Positions 27,559 through 35,503 of a DNA stretch of 39,540 nt are shown here, piece after piece. The DNA is from Gammaproteobacteria bacterium (GTDB taxonomy: Bacteria; Pseudomonadota; Gammaproteobacteria; Steroidobacterales; XN24), in NCBI GenBank assembly GCA_029287575.1, contig JARFQW010000090.1, positions 1-39,540 on the forward strand. Direction: 5' to 3'. The translations under genes and the position numbers were made by a program. Each line of letters begins with the position of its first letter. The first letter of the stretch is position 1. The notes below the pieces were generated by a model, which saw nothing but the letters and a program-made list of their open reading frames with translations, made no database searches and was not told the origin of the DNA.

Positions 27559-28353
27559 ATGCGGGAAGCCACCAGAGTAATCGACCGGATGCGGACAGAC
27601 CCGCCGCCGCGGGGCAGCCGCATTACGGCTCCCGACGGGCGTAAGCAGGTGCTCTATGAAGTGCTTGCCAGCGGCAGCGGCGCGGTGCTCGCAGTGTTCA
27701 TGTGGGGCCACATGTTCTTCGTGGCGTCCATTCTCCTGGGCACCCGGACGTTCGACACCATCGCCCAGTGGATGGAGCACGTTTACGTCGCCCAGCCCAC
27801 CGTATTCATCGTTCTCGCGCTGTTCGTGCTCCATGCGGTTCTGGCCGGACGTAAGGTGCCCGCCCAGCTCAGAGAGCGAAAACGCGCCTTTGCGCTCGCC
27901 TCGGATCTGAAGCAGTCCACGCGCCGCTGGACCGGGGGAGATGCGCTCACACGGCCTCATGCCGAATCATGGATCTGGATCTGGCAGGTTCGCTCGGCTC
28001 TACTAATCGGGATTCTTGGAAGTTTTCATATCCTACTCATGGGCCTGGATATTTTTTCGGATCTTTTCGGCCGCATGGAGGGCATTGAAGCCGTATCCTC
28101 GATGGCCAGAACCCGGGCGGGACTGGTCTGGCTCTACCTGCCGCTGCTGATCGCCGTGGAGTTTCACGCCAGCGTCGGGCTGCTGCGGCTGGCGGTGAAG
28201 TGGGGGCCGGGGAACCGACTGTCACGGCGCACGCTGTGGCGCATCGAGCATGTGATTTTCTGGTCGTTCATCGGCCTGGGACTGCTCGTGCTGGTCGTGC
28301 TGGCCGGCTGGATTGATCCGCCACTGGCATTTCTGACGGGAGACGGCCCGTGA
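27559..28353 (+). CDS. frdC: Di-heme cytochrome b subunit of fumarate reductase/succinate dehydrogenase (Wolinella type)
   Basis: Membrane anchor of 264 residues with five helices, oxidising or reducing quinone through two b hemes. Histidines in the expected helices are H51 (WGHMFF), H92 (FVLHAVLAG), H157 (GSFHILLMG) and H203 (VEFHASVG), matching the four axial ligands of the Wolinella succinogenes type. E73 lies 22 residues after H51 and E201 two residues before H203, the same offsets as the functional Glu66 and Glu180 of the Wolinella protein. The ATG at 27559 has AGGAG 8 bases upstream. The stop overlaps the flavoprotein start (GTGA). Gene order C-A-B also matches that type. Direction of catalysis in vivo cannot be decided. 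Confidence 0.92.
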   Translation: MREATRVIDRMRTDPPPRGSRITAPDGRKQVLYEVLASGSGAVLAVFMWGHMFFVASILLGTRTFDTIAQWMEHVYVAQPTVFIVLALFVLHAVLAGRKVPAQLRERKRAFALASDLKQSTRRWTGGDALTRPHAESWIWIWQVRSALLIGILGSFHILLMGLDIFSDLFGRMEGIEAVSSMARTRAGLVWLYLPLLIAVEFHASVGLLRLAVKWGPGNRLSRRTLWRIEHVIFWSFIGLGLLVLVVLAGWIDPPLAFLTGDGP

Positions 28354-30302
28354 GCGATCTGCAGCGAACAGACGTACTGGTCATCGGCGCCGGGCTTGCC
28401 GGCGAGCGCTGTGCCATGGAAGTCGCCGCCAGCGGCCGGGAATGCGTCATCCTGTCGCTCGTGCCCCCCAGGCGCAGCCACAGCTGCGCCGCTCAGGGCG
28501 GCATGCAGGCTGCGCTGGGCAACTGCGTCAAGGCCGAGGGCGACAGCCCGGATGTCCACTTCCTGGACACCGTGCGCGGATCGGATTGGGGTGCCGACCA
28601 GGAGGTTGCCCGCATCTTTGCAGACAATGCGCCGATCGCGGTGCGCGAGCTGGCCCATTTCGGCGTGCCGTGGACACGTGTCCGCGCGGGCACGAACCAC
28701 TACTTCATCAAGGGCGAACAGGTCGCCATCGAGGAGCCCAAGGAGAAGGCCGGTCTGATCATGCACCGCGACTTTGGCGGCACGGCCAAGTGGCGGGCGT
28801 GTTATGCGGCCGCCGGCACCGGCCACGCGGCCCTTTACGCCATTGACAGCGAAGTGATCCGGCTCGGCATCACGGTCCGCGACCGGATGGAAGCCATCGC
28901 CCTGATTCATGACGGCGAACGCTGTCACGGTGCGGTGACGCGGTGTCTGCGTACCGGCCGGCTCGGCGCCATCCTCGCCCGGGCCACGGTGATCGCAACC
29001 GGCGGCCATGGACGGATTTACGGCAAATACACGACCAACGCCACCATCAACGAGGGTGCCGGAGCCGCGATCGCCCTGGCCACCGGCCGTGTCCCACTCG
29101 GCAACATGGAGGCCGTTCAGTTTCATCCGACGGGACTGTGGCCCTCCGGGATCCTGGTGACCGAGGGCTGCCGGGGCGACGGAGGCTATCTGCTGAATTC
29201 CGCAGGCGAGCGGTTCCTCGTGGCCCTGGAACCGGAAAAACAGGAGCTCGCCAGCCGGGACGTGGTGTCACGGCACATGATGAACGAAATCCGCGAGGGC
29301 AGGGGGGTGGACAGTCCGAACGGCCCCCACCTCTGGCTGGATCTTCGTCACCTCGGCGAGGCGCATCTCACAACCAGGCTGCGGGAGGTGTACGAAATCT
29401 GCCGGGACTTCCTCGGCGTCGAGCCCTGGAACGAACTCGTGCCGGTTCGCCCGACCCAGCACTACTCGATGGGCGGTATGCGCGTGAACAAGGACGGAGA
29501 GGCCTACGGCATGTCGGGTCTGTATGCGGTGGGCGAAGCGGCCTGCTGGGACATGCACGGTTTCAACCGGCTCGGCGGGAACAGCCTCGCGGAGACTCTC
29601 GTGGCAGGCCGGGTGGTCGGCCGGCGGATCGCCGACGCCCTGGAGCGGACAGCCACCAGCGCGGACATCGCGCTCGTCGACCAGGCTGTCGAGGGCCAGA
29701 CACGCCGTCTGCGTTCCTGGGCGGACCGCCCGGAAGGCGGATCTGTCTATGAAATCCGTGACGCGATGGCCGAGATCATGATGAATCGCCTCGGCGTGTT
29801 CCGCACGGGCGACGAACTCGATTCAGCCGTGGCCGATCTCCGGGTCCTGCGGGAGCGTCTCAGGGACGCGAGCCTGCGTTCGACGTCGCCCGGCCCAAAC
29901 CCCGAGATCGGCTTCGCGATTCGGCTCGAGGGGATGCTGGATCTTGCCCTGGTCACCGCCGAGGGGGCGCGCGCAAGAACGGAGTCCCGCGGCGCCCATT
30001 CGCGTCTGGATTATCCAGCCCGGGACGACGAGCGCTGGCTTAATCGCACGCTGGCCCGCTGGCCCGTGGATGCGGATGGCCCGGTCCTGGACTATGAACC
30101 CGTCGGTCTGCTGGACCTGCCTCCTGGCGAACGGGGTTATGGTCATGCCAAACGGGTGGAGATGGAGATGTCGCTGGAAGACTACAACGCTGTTGTCGAG
30201 GCGGCCCAGCGTGAACAGGGTCGACTCGCGTCGGCGGAAGCTATCGGGAGCCAGCTGAGAGAGGGCGCCTGGCGCGCCGCGGAAGACGGGAGCAAGGCAT
30301 GA
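28350..30302 (+). CDS. frdA: Fumarate reductase/succinate dehydrogenase flavoprotein subunit
   Basis: Catalytic subunit of 650 residues on the cytoplasmic face. The FAD dinucleotide motif is VIGAGLAGERCAMEV (residues 11-25), and the covalent FAD histidine is H44 in RSHSCAAQGG. The dicarboxylate site shows QFHPTGL, TEGCRGDGGYL, RPTQHYSMGG and NRLGGNSLAET, the last giving the usual binding segment. The C-terminal helical domain follows from about residue 440. Start is GTG at 28350, overlapping the frdC stop; the stop overlaps frdB by 4 bases. Length and RRSHS-type FAD loop fit the epsilonproteobacterial/deltaproteobacterial frdCAB group rather than the sdhCDAB type usual in gammaproteobacteria. 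Confidence 0.94.
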   Translation: MSDLQRTDVLVIGAGLAGERCAMEVAASGRECVILSLVPPRRSHSCAAQGGMQAALGNCVKAEGDSPDVHFLDTVRGSDWGADQEVARIFADNAPIAVRELAHFGVPWTRVRAGTNHYFIKGEQVAIEEPKEKAGLIMHRDFGGTAKWRACYAAAGTGHAALYAIDSEVIRLGITVRDRMEAIALIHDGERCHGAVTRCLRTGRLGAILARATVIATGGHGRIYGKYTTNATINEGAGAAIALATGRVPLGNMEAVQFHPTGLWPSGILVTEGCRGDGGYLLNSAGERFLVALEPEKQELASRDVVSRHMMNEIREGRGVDSPNGPHLWLDLRHLGEAHLTTRLREVYEICRDFLGVEPWNELVPVRPTQHYSMGGMRVNKDGEAYGMSGLYAVGEAACWDMHGFNRLGGNSLAETLVAGRVVGRRIADALERTATSADIALVDQAVEGQTRRLRSWADRPEGGSVYEIRDAMAEIMMNRLGVFRTGDELDSAVADLRVLRERLRDASLRSTSPGPNPEIGFAIRLEGMLDLALVTAEGARARTESRGAHSRLDYPARDDERWLNRTLARWPVDADGPVLDYEPVGLLDLPPGERGYGHAKRVEMEMSLEDYNAVVEAAQREQGRLASAEAIGSQLREGAWRAAEDGSKA

Positions 30303-31087
30303 GCGAGACATCAGCAGAACAGGTTGCCTCCACCGAAGCGCTGGTAGCCGAGCGAAAACCCCGCCGGCTGAAATTCAGGATTTTCCGGTACAACCCGCAG
30401 GACCCGAATTCGGAACCGCGGATGCAGGAGTATCGCCTCGAGGAAACGCCGTTCATGACGCTGTTTATTGCGCTGAACAGACTGCGCGAGGAACAGGAGG
30501 CCGACCTGCAGTTCGATTTCGCCTGTCGATCGGCCGTATGCGGCAGCTGCGGCATGCTGGTCAACGGCCGACCCACGCTAGCCTGCAAAACGCTGACCAG
30601 TGATCTCCCTCGGGTCATTCACCTGCATCCGCTCCCGTCATTTCAGCTGGTCGGCGACCTCAGCGTTGACACGGGAAGCTGGTTTCGCGGCATGTCCGAA
30701 CGTGTCCAGGCCTGGGTCCACGAACGGGCGCCCTTTGATCCCGAAGCGCAGGAAGAGCGGATGGACGACGAGCTGGCCCAGGCAATTTACGAAAGCGACC
30801 GCTGCATCGAATGCGGATGCTGCGTTGCCGCATGCGGCGTGGCAGCAACCAACGACGAGTTCGTTGCGCCCGCCGGCATGAACCGTATCGCGCGTTTCAT
30901 GATGGATCCCCGGGACGGCCGCGGCCGACGCGACTGGTTCGACGTGATTTCCAGCGATGAGGGGGTATTCGGCTGTATCGGCCTGATGGCCTGTCAGGAC
31001 GTATGTCCGAAGGAGCTGCCGCTGCTGGAGGTGTATGCCTACCTCAGACGGAAGGCGCTCGGCGGGTGGTTTCTGGGCGGAAAATGA
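30299..31087 (+). CDS. frdB: Fumarate reductase/succinate dehydrogenase iron-sulfur subunit
   Basis: Electron-transfer subunit of 262 residues with three clusters. The 2Fe-2S ligands are C76, C81, C84 and C96 (CRSAVCGSCG ... LAC). The 4Fe-4S motif is CIECGCCVAAC (C169, C172, C175, C179), and the 3Fe-4S ligands follow at C226, C232 and C236 (CIGLMACQDVCPK), together with C179-region residues as usual. The order 2Fe-2S domain then ferredoxin-like domain is standard. ATG at 30299 overlaps the frdA stop (ATGA). The last gene of the frd operon. Confidence 0.95.
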   Translation: MSETSAEQVASTEALVAERKPRRLKFRIFRYNPQDPNSEPRMQEYRLEETPFMTLFIALNRLREEQEADLQFDFACRSAVCGSCGMLVNGRPTLACKTLTSDLPRVIHLHPLPSFQLVGDLSVDTGSWFRGMSERVQAWVHERAPFDPEAQEERMDDELAQAIYESDRCIECGCCVAACGVAATNDEFVAPAGMNRIARFMMDPRDGRGRRDWFDVISSDEGVFGCIGLMACQDVCPKELPLLEVYAYLRRKALGGWFLGGK

Positions 31088-31113
31088 CGCGAACTGCCAA
31101 ACTGTGAATAATA

Positions 31114-31127
31114 GACACGGACGTGTC
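31114..31127. repeat. Short palindrome after frdB
   Basis: GACACG-GA-CGTGTC, a 6-bp inverted repeat with a 2-base centre, 27 bases past the frdB stop and 56 bases before the next small gene. Too tight a loop for a terminator stem; it is the shape of an operator. No partner copy was noted elsewhere in the window. Confidence 0.35.
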
Positions 31128-31182
31128 ACCTTGCACTGGCACGATATCAGTCCATCCAGGCCGGACCATGAGGGGGGAACTT

Positions 31183-31365
31183 ATGTCCGAAAACCAGGAG
31201 CTGATGCGGGAACAACTGGCTGAGATTCTGTGGCGACGCGCACAGAAACTTCCAACCGGCCACCCGCTGCTCGAAAACGTCCAGCACGCCTGTTCGCGCG
31301 GAACGCTTGATCATCTACGCAAGCTCATTCCAGAAGTAAGAGACGCCCTGGCAACACCAGGGTGA
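31183..31365 (+). CDS. Small hypothetical protein
   Basis: A 60-residue protein, mostly helical by composition, with charged N-terminal half (MSENQELMREQLAEILWRR) and a C-terminal HLRKLIPEVRDAL helix; no cysteines, no membrane segment. The ATG at 31183 has a GGGGGG stretch 6 bases upstream; an in-frame ATG at 31168 is the alternative. It lies 95 bases after frdB on the same strand. Function unknown and no family is recognised; the even amphipathic pattern and usable ribosome-binding site make it a probable gene. Confidence 0.55.
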   Translation: MSENQELMREQLAEILWRRAQKLPTGHPLLENVQHACSRGTLDHLRKLIPEVRDALATPG

Positions 31366-31459
31366 CTCCCCAATAACCGCTAGCTGATTCCTGTGTAACC
31401 GCACGCCGCCAGGGAGGGTTTGCGTGCGCTAGCGGGTCGACAGACATCGTTGCTGTCTG
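31346..31459 (+). other. Cluster of three inverted repeats (possible structured RNA or 3' end)
   Basis: Three stems in 114 bases: CCCTGG/CCAGGG (31346-31362, overlapping the small gene's stop); a two-part stem with CCGCTAGC (31377-31384) pairing GCTAGCGG (31428-31435) and inner GCACGC (31401-31406) pairing GCGTGC (31422-31427); and CAGACA/TGTCTG (31441-31459). None is followed by a T-run. Reads as folded RNA, but no known family is recognised. Confidence 0.35.
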
Positions 31460-31873
31460 CCAGACACTTCGACCACGGGAGGGAAGAACGCCACACCATC
31501 AAATCGCTTTTCATCAATATGATTTAACATAATATACATTATGCGCACTTAAGTATTCGCAGCAAGGGTGTTCTTGAGTCCTGATCAAAATGGCCCAAGC
31601 CAGAGCAACGTCCCTACGGTTTGCAGAAACTCTTCGAACCTCACCGTCGTTCACAATCCCTGTTCTGCTATGACGGATGGCCGGCATGCCGTTGCCCGAC
31701 AAATAGGCGGGGCTGTGTGACCTGGGCCAGCCAGCGCTTCTTTGCGACAGTCGCCTCGGTGCGCCCACGCCGAGCCGGGTACAACAGCCCTGTTTGCTGG
31801 TTTCCCGGATATTTCCGCGGTCCCTCGTCGCTTCAGGACCTGAATTCCCCGATCGTTCGGGCTATCGGTCGGA
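31366..31873. other. 508-base gene-poor stretch with an AT-rich patch
   Basis: No supported gene. The left part holds the inverted repeats described separately; 31500-31560 is strikingly AT-rich for this window; 31560-31873 contains short open frames on both strands without ribosome-binding sites or recognisable content. It may include remnants of a lost gene, but I cannot identify one. Confidence 0.5.
31528..31543. promoter_or_regulatory. AT-rich palindrome, operator- or promoter-like
   Basis: CATAAT-ATAC-ATTATG, a perfect 6-bp inverted repeat with a 4-base centre inside the AT-rich patch. It contains TAATAT and TATACAT hexamers resembling -10 boxes on either strand. No neighbouring gene start is close (nearest is over 300 bases away), so its role is unclear. 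Confidence 0.3.
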
Positions 31874-32884
31874 CTATCTGCAACTGACCGTGGTTATCTC
31901 ATCGGAGCCGAACACACGGGCTCCAGCGTAAGTGTCGCCCGTCAGTGTCAGGCTGGTGTCCTCGCAGCCGATGCCGAGGCCCGACGTCATGAATCGTAGC
32001 GCGAGGTCGGGCTGCTGGTCCCGGTTGATGTCCTTTGCCCGGTATCGATCCGGCGACGCCCCGGACGGCCCGAGCCGTACGGTCCCGGGATCAACCTGGA
32101 GAGCGTCGAAGTTACCCTCGGAGAGAATGGCCACCCACACGCGACCTTTCGAACGCGGGTTCAGCCTGTTCTTATCGCTCCCTGGCTTGATGTCGATGTC
32201 CACCTCGGTCAGATCATGGAGCTTGAAAATCAGAACCCGAAACCCACCCGCGTTGTCACCGCCGGGATTGTTGAAATCGTTGACACCCAGGAACAGGTGG
32301 CCACCGGTGCTCGGAGCGCGCGCAACACCTTCATTTCCGATCAGGGCAAACCCGTTCGGAAAGTCGTCAAAAGTTACGGGGTTCGCTGTCCTGGAGAATC
32401 CAGCGACCAGGGCACCATATGGCGCGCCTGGCAAATGGCCGGGCAGATAGTCTGCGAGCGGAAGGAAAGACTTCCGCGAACCTTCGACCGGATCGGTGTC
32501 AAAAGGCCCGGCTCTGTCCCGGAAGAATTCAAACGCTCCCGAGTCCGCTGGCGGCGTAGCCGCGATCGCCCCGTCCGCTCCGGTCAGGTACCCTCCATCG
32601 AGTGCGGCAAGATCCACTTTCCCGCTTGCCCGAATGAGAAAGGACTCTCCGGGCGACGCCATAATGCCCGTCTCAACAAAAAACCGGTTTGACTGCACAT
32701 CCAAGATCGTTGGGTCGGCGGCGCCGACGACGGCCGGGTAAAAGAGAAGTACAAGTACGCCGCCCAGTATGTCCCGGCTCCTGCCCGCCGAGCGCACTCG
32801 GGCCCTTTGTTTTCCGGTTTCGGCAAACGAGTAGCCTGCTCCATCAAGGTCTCCCCGGATCGGGCGTTCAGATATCCTCATCAT
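31874..32884 (-). CDS. Secreted protein with LecA/PA-IL-like domain and C-terminal IDIKPGS-type domain
   Basis: Exported protein of 336 residues. After a long n-region comes a hydrophobic Sec signal (ILGGVLVLLFYPAVVGA, cleavage before ADP). The middle (about residues 65-215) resembles the LecA galactose-lectin fold: FFVETGIMASPGESFLIRA, a loop with GGYLTGADG, and GGHLFLGVNDFNNPGGDNAG, whose VND/D-N pattern is the calcium/sugar loop. The last 110 residues are a domain common in secreted marine bacterial proteins, opening VDIDIKPGSDKNRLNPRSKG and ending in paired cysteines. Start: ATG 32884 has GGAGG 10 bases upstream; GTG 32797 would give a neater signal peptide. Sugar binding is inferred from the fold likeness, not proven by residues. 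Confidence 0.75.
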   Translation of the reverse strand: MMRISERPIRGDLDGAGYSFAETGKQRARVRSAGRSRDILGGVLVLLFYPAVVGAADPTILDVQSNRFFVETGIMASPGESFLIRASGKVDLAALDGGYLTGADGAIAATPPADSGAFEFFRDRAGPFDTDPVEGSRKSFLPLADYLPGHLPGAPYGALVAGFSRTANPVTFDDFPNGFALIGNEGVARAPSTGGHLFLGVNDFNNPGGDNAGGFRVLIFKLHDLTEVDIDIKPGSDKNRLNPRSKGRVWVAILSEGNFDALQVDPGTVRLGPSGASPDRYRAKDINRDQQPDLALRFMTSGLGIGCEDTSLTLTGDTYAGARVFGSDEITTVSCR

Positions 32885-33352
32885 GATCTGCATCCCTCCA
32901 GCCGCGCACCGCGGATGGCCTTCGGATACAGAAGATTCGCAGGCCCGCCGGCGGCGCACCGCGGCACCGCTCATACACTCTCCTATAGGTGCCTTTAGAG
33001 GGCGCCGCCATACGAATATCTACGGCCTTGAAAAATCCAACTGTTGAGTTGGACTGATCGACAACTAACGCCCCTGCCGAGGCACGAAGCGAGGGATCAC
33101 GCCGAGCCCGCCCGCGCGTGGGCAGCCGGCCCCGGGAAGTCCCGTTGGCCGGGCGAGCGCGGGACGCCTGATCTCTGGATCATTGAGGCTAAGGTGGAAG
33201 GCATGCCATCCGGGCAACCGACGCGGGCGCGGGCCGCGCCCACCGGCGATGCTCGTTGAGGTCAGCGACGGCGCGCCGGTGGACCCGATGCTTTTGCTCC
33301 GCAGGCAGAGGGCCCTTTGGTCTAAGGGCAGTTCGTACCCCGGATTTCTCCC
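32885..33352. other. 468-base spacer, no convincing gene
   Basis: Between the lectin-like gene and the lipoprotein gene, both on the minus strand. The frame of the lectin-like gene is open to 32974 but the extension is Arg/Cys-rich and unsupported. Contains the hairpin at 33031-33053 and an inverted repeat GTCCCG/CGGGAC near 33139-33169. Otherwise nothing recognised. Confidence 0.5.
33031..33053 (-). terminator. Candidate minus-strand intrinsic terminator
   Basis: Read on the minus strand: TCCAACT, loop CAAC, AGTTGGA, then TTTTT. The 7-bp stem is perfect and directly followed by five T. It lies 300 bases after the lipoprotein stop and 147 bases before the lectin-like start, so it would insulate the two. 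Confidence 0.5.
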
Positions 33353-34054
33353 CTACTGACCCTGTTCGATGATGACGTCGTCCACCAGGTAGGTTTCGGT
33401 CACGGACGCGCCCGACTGCCAGAGCATTCTCAGGAACGCGTCCCGAGGCCGGAAGTCCACCAGTTCGCTCAGGTTGCCTTCGGGAGCCGCATCGCTCGCG
33501 CTGACCCCCTCCCCCGCGATGGCAATAAAGTACTGGTCGGGGGTTCCCGGGACAATGCGCGCGACCACGGCATGCGGCCGGCTGAAGTCGCCTTCGATCG
33601 TGTGATTCACGGTGCCCGCCGAACCAATCTCGATGCTGGAGCGGGTCACGTTGAACAGCAGGTAGGCACGAAATAGCTGGTCGTCTCCGTCCGTGATGCG
33701 CACCTGCACGCCCGGCGAACTGGAAGGGCCCTGGAACCGGCCACGCCAGCGGAACCGGATGGAGTGGTCGTTGCCCGAAGGCTCACACGGTAAAAAATCG
33801 ATGCGGGAGACCTCATCGGCAAACGCGGGTTCGAAGTTGAGACTCTGGTTTCCGGCGATGGCGTTCGTGGGCCCGACCGAGAACTGAGTAGCCGCCCCCA
33901 CCGTTTCGATGGCGTCGCAAGCCGGCGATCCGGGGATGCTGCCTCCCGGCACTTCGCCAGCCGTATAGGATTCGAAATCGTCCTGAAGCAGCTTGGCACA
34001 GCCCGAAATGACCACGGCGGCGATAACGAGCGCGGACAGCGCGGCGCGTTTCAT
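33353..34054 (-). CDS. Predicted lipoprotein, unknown function
   Basis: A 233-residue protein with a lipoprotein signal: a hydrophobic stretch ending in the lipobox VISGC (acylated Cys19), followed by AKLLQDD; Asp is not at +2, so outer-membrane sorting is possible. The mature part is rich in beta-strand-like alternation (HSIRFRWRGRFQG, GVQVRITDGDDQLFRAYLLF), suggestive of a jelly-roll/lectin-like sandwich, but no family is recognised. ATG 34054 has GAGGGG 8 bases upstream; a GTG one codon earlier also exists. It stands alone between the lectin-like gene and the aldolase gene. Confidence 0.75.
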   Translation of the reverse strand: MKRAALSALVIAAVVISGCAKLLQDDFESYTAGEVPGGSIPGSPACDAIETVGAATQFSVGPTNAIAGNQSLNFEPAFADEVSRIDFLPCEPSGNDHSIRFRWRGRFQGPSSSPGVQVRITDGDDQLFRAYLLFNVTRSSIEIGSAGTVNHTIEGDFSRPHAVVARIVPGTPDQYFIAIAGEGVSASDAAPEGNLSELVDFRPRDAFLRMLWQSGASVTETYLVDDVIIEQGQ

Positions 34055-34312
34055 CACACGGACCCCTCGGGACCCGCGGTCCCGCTAGTAACCCTCCGAC
34101 CCCTAATTCTTAGCACATCATGATGACGGAACATTGACCTGACTCAATCAACCCGGCGCCCGGAAGCATGCCGGCAGCGCACAGGCGCCTCGCCTTCGGC
34201 GGCGTTACCCGGGCAACCGCATTTCCGGGATTCGGCAGGCCCCGCCGCCGCGGCATCGTCTGTCCGCCGGGGCCCCGCCCAGCACAGGACGGGGTTCCCG
34301 GCCAAATCCCGC

Positions 34313-35206
34313 TCAGGTACGGGACGCGTCGAAAATACTCTGGATGGAGGCATCCAGGGTCGAATTGAATTCGTCATCCGACTGCTGGGCGCTCAGGCCC
34401 TCGCTCAGCGCCCTGGAAAAGCTCGCCACCATGCCAGCCTGACGGGCCAGCCGGGCGTTGGCCTCCTCCCGGGAATAACCGCCGGACAGGGCTACGACCT
34501 TCAGGCAGCGGTCGTGGGCGATGCAGTCGGCGTACAGGTTGTCCTGCTCGGGCAGGGTCAGCTTGAGCATCACTTGCTTCCCGTCGGGCAGCGCGTCCAG
34601 CTCGGCCAGGATGCGCGCCTTTAAAATATCCTCCGCCGCGGCCTTGTCCGGACAGTGGATGTCCACCTCCGGCTCGATAATCGGCACCAGATCGGCCGCC
34701 AGGATCTGCCTGCCGATCTGGAACTGCTGCCGTACCACTTCTTCTATGCCCGCCGCGTCCGCCTGTTTGATCACCGAACGCATCTTCGTGCCGAACACGC
34801 CGTGGTTCCTGGCCCGGGCCAACAGGCCGTCGAGTCCCGGTATGGGCTTCATGATCTGCACGCCGTTCTGTTCGTCGGCCAGGCCCTTGTCCACCTTGAG
34901 AAACGGCACGACGTTTTTCACGTCCCACAGGTACTCGGCCGTACCCTGCCCTTCGATCTCCCGGTCCATGGTCATCTCGAACAGGATCGCGCCGAGGATG
35001 CGATCGCCGGAGAATGCCGGGCTGGTGATGATGCGGGTGCGCATCGCGTGGACGAGATCGAACATGCCGGCCTCGTCATCCCAGGCATCTTCGGTGACAC
35101 CGTAAAGCCCCAGGGCTTTCGGGGTGCTGCCGCCGCTCTGGTCCAGGGCTGCAATGAAACCGGGGGCCGATCGAATCTTTTCCAGCTGTGCGTCGAACTT
35201 GCTCAC
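34313..35206 (-). CDS. fda: Class I fructose-bisphosphate aldolase
   Basis: Cytoplasmic Schiff-base aldolase of 297 residues cleaving fructose 1,6-bisphosphate to the triose phosphates. It resembles the bacterial 296-residue Fda group: [16 protein letters not shown] at the N-terminus, FLKVDKGL, the IIEPEVDI segment, and the Schiff-base lysine region [10 protein letters not shown], then [12 protein letters not shown] phosphate-binding loop. The start is GTG at 35206 with GGAG 8 bases upstream; the nearby ATG is out of frame. It stands alone, with a hairpin/T-tract in its upstream leader. Class I enzymes in proteobacteria often serve gluconeogenesis, which would fit pckA nearby. Confidence 0.93.
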   Translation of the reverse strand: MSKFDAQLEKIRSAPGFIAALDQSGGSTPKALGLYGVTEDAWDDEAGMFDLVHAMRTRIITSPAFSGDRILGAILFEMTMDREIEGQGTAEYLWDVKNVVPFLKVDKGLADEQNGVQIMKPIPGLDGLLARARNHGVFGTKMRSVIKQADAAGIEEVVRQQFQIGRQILAADLVPIIEPEVDIHCPDKAAAEDILKARILAELDALPDGKQVMLKLTLPEQDNLYADCIAHDRCLKVVALSGGYSREEANARLARQAGMVASFSRALSEGLSAQQSDDEFNSTLDASIQSIFDASRT

Positions 35207-35230
35207 GTCATGCTCCGTCGTCTGTTCCGC

Positions 35231-35265
35231 GATAAAAGCTTTCTGGCAGGCGCCGGCAAGAAAGC
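35231..35265 (-). terminator. Hairpin plus TTTTAT, terminator or leader attenuator before fda
   Basis: On the minus strand GCTTTCT (35265-35259) pairs with AGAAAGC (35244-35238) around a GC-rich loop containing GGCGCC, followed at once by TTTTATC. It ends 24 bases before the fda start codon and 238 bases after the DUF3604 gene stop, so it could end that transcript or act in the fda leader. Confidence 0.45.
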
Positions 35266-35503
35266 AGACGCCTCAACAGTCCCATGATAACGGGGATCCC
35301 GGGAAAAACGCCCGCTTACCCTAAGACTGGTCTCCCACGGCATCGGGTGCGGCAGCCTGCCGTGTCGGCGGTTCGCAGTTTCACCACCCGGGAAACGGGC
35401 CAATCCAACCCCCCGGGTCATTTCGACGCGGGCGACCTCTGCTATCCGCCGGCCTAATGGCGCCTCACTGTGCCCTCTTCGACCCGGCGCGTCGCCCGCG
35501 GCT

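Noticed and set aside
27375-27644. ATG with GGAGAG upstream in the pckA/frdC spacer, a possible leader peptide
   Set aside because: The frame does not stop before frdC but runs 28 codons into it out of phase, and its composition is poor; kept only as a note in the spacer entry.
31377-31435. Inverted repeat considered as an integron attC site
   Set aside because: No GTTRRRY / RYYYAAC core sites flank the stem and no integrase is present.
31514-31887. Overlapping short frames on both strands that might be transposase fragments
   Set aside because: No DDE motif, no terminal inverted repeats and no ribosome-binding sites could be identified.
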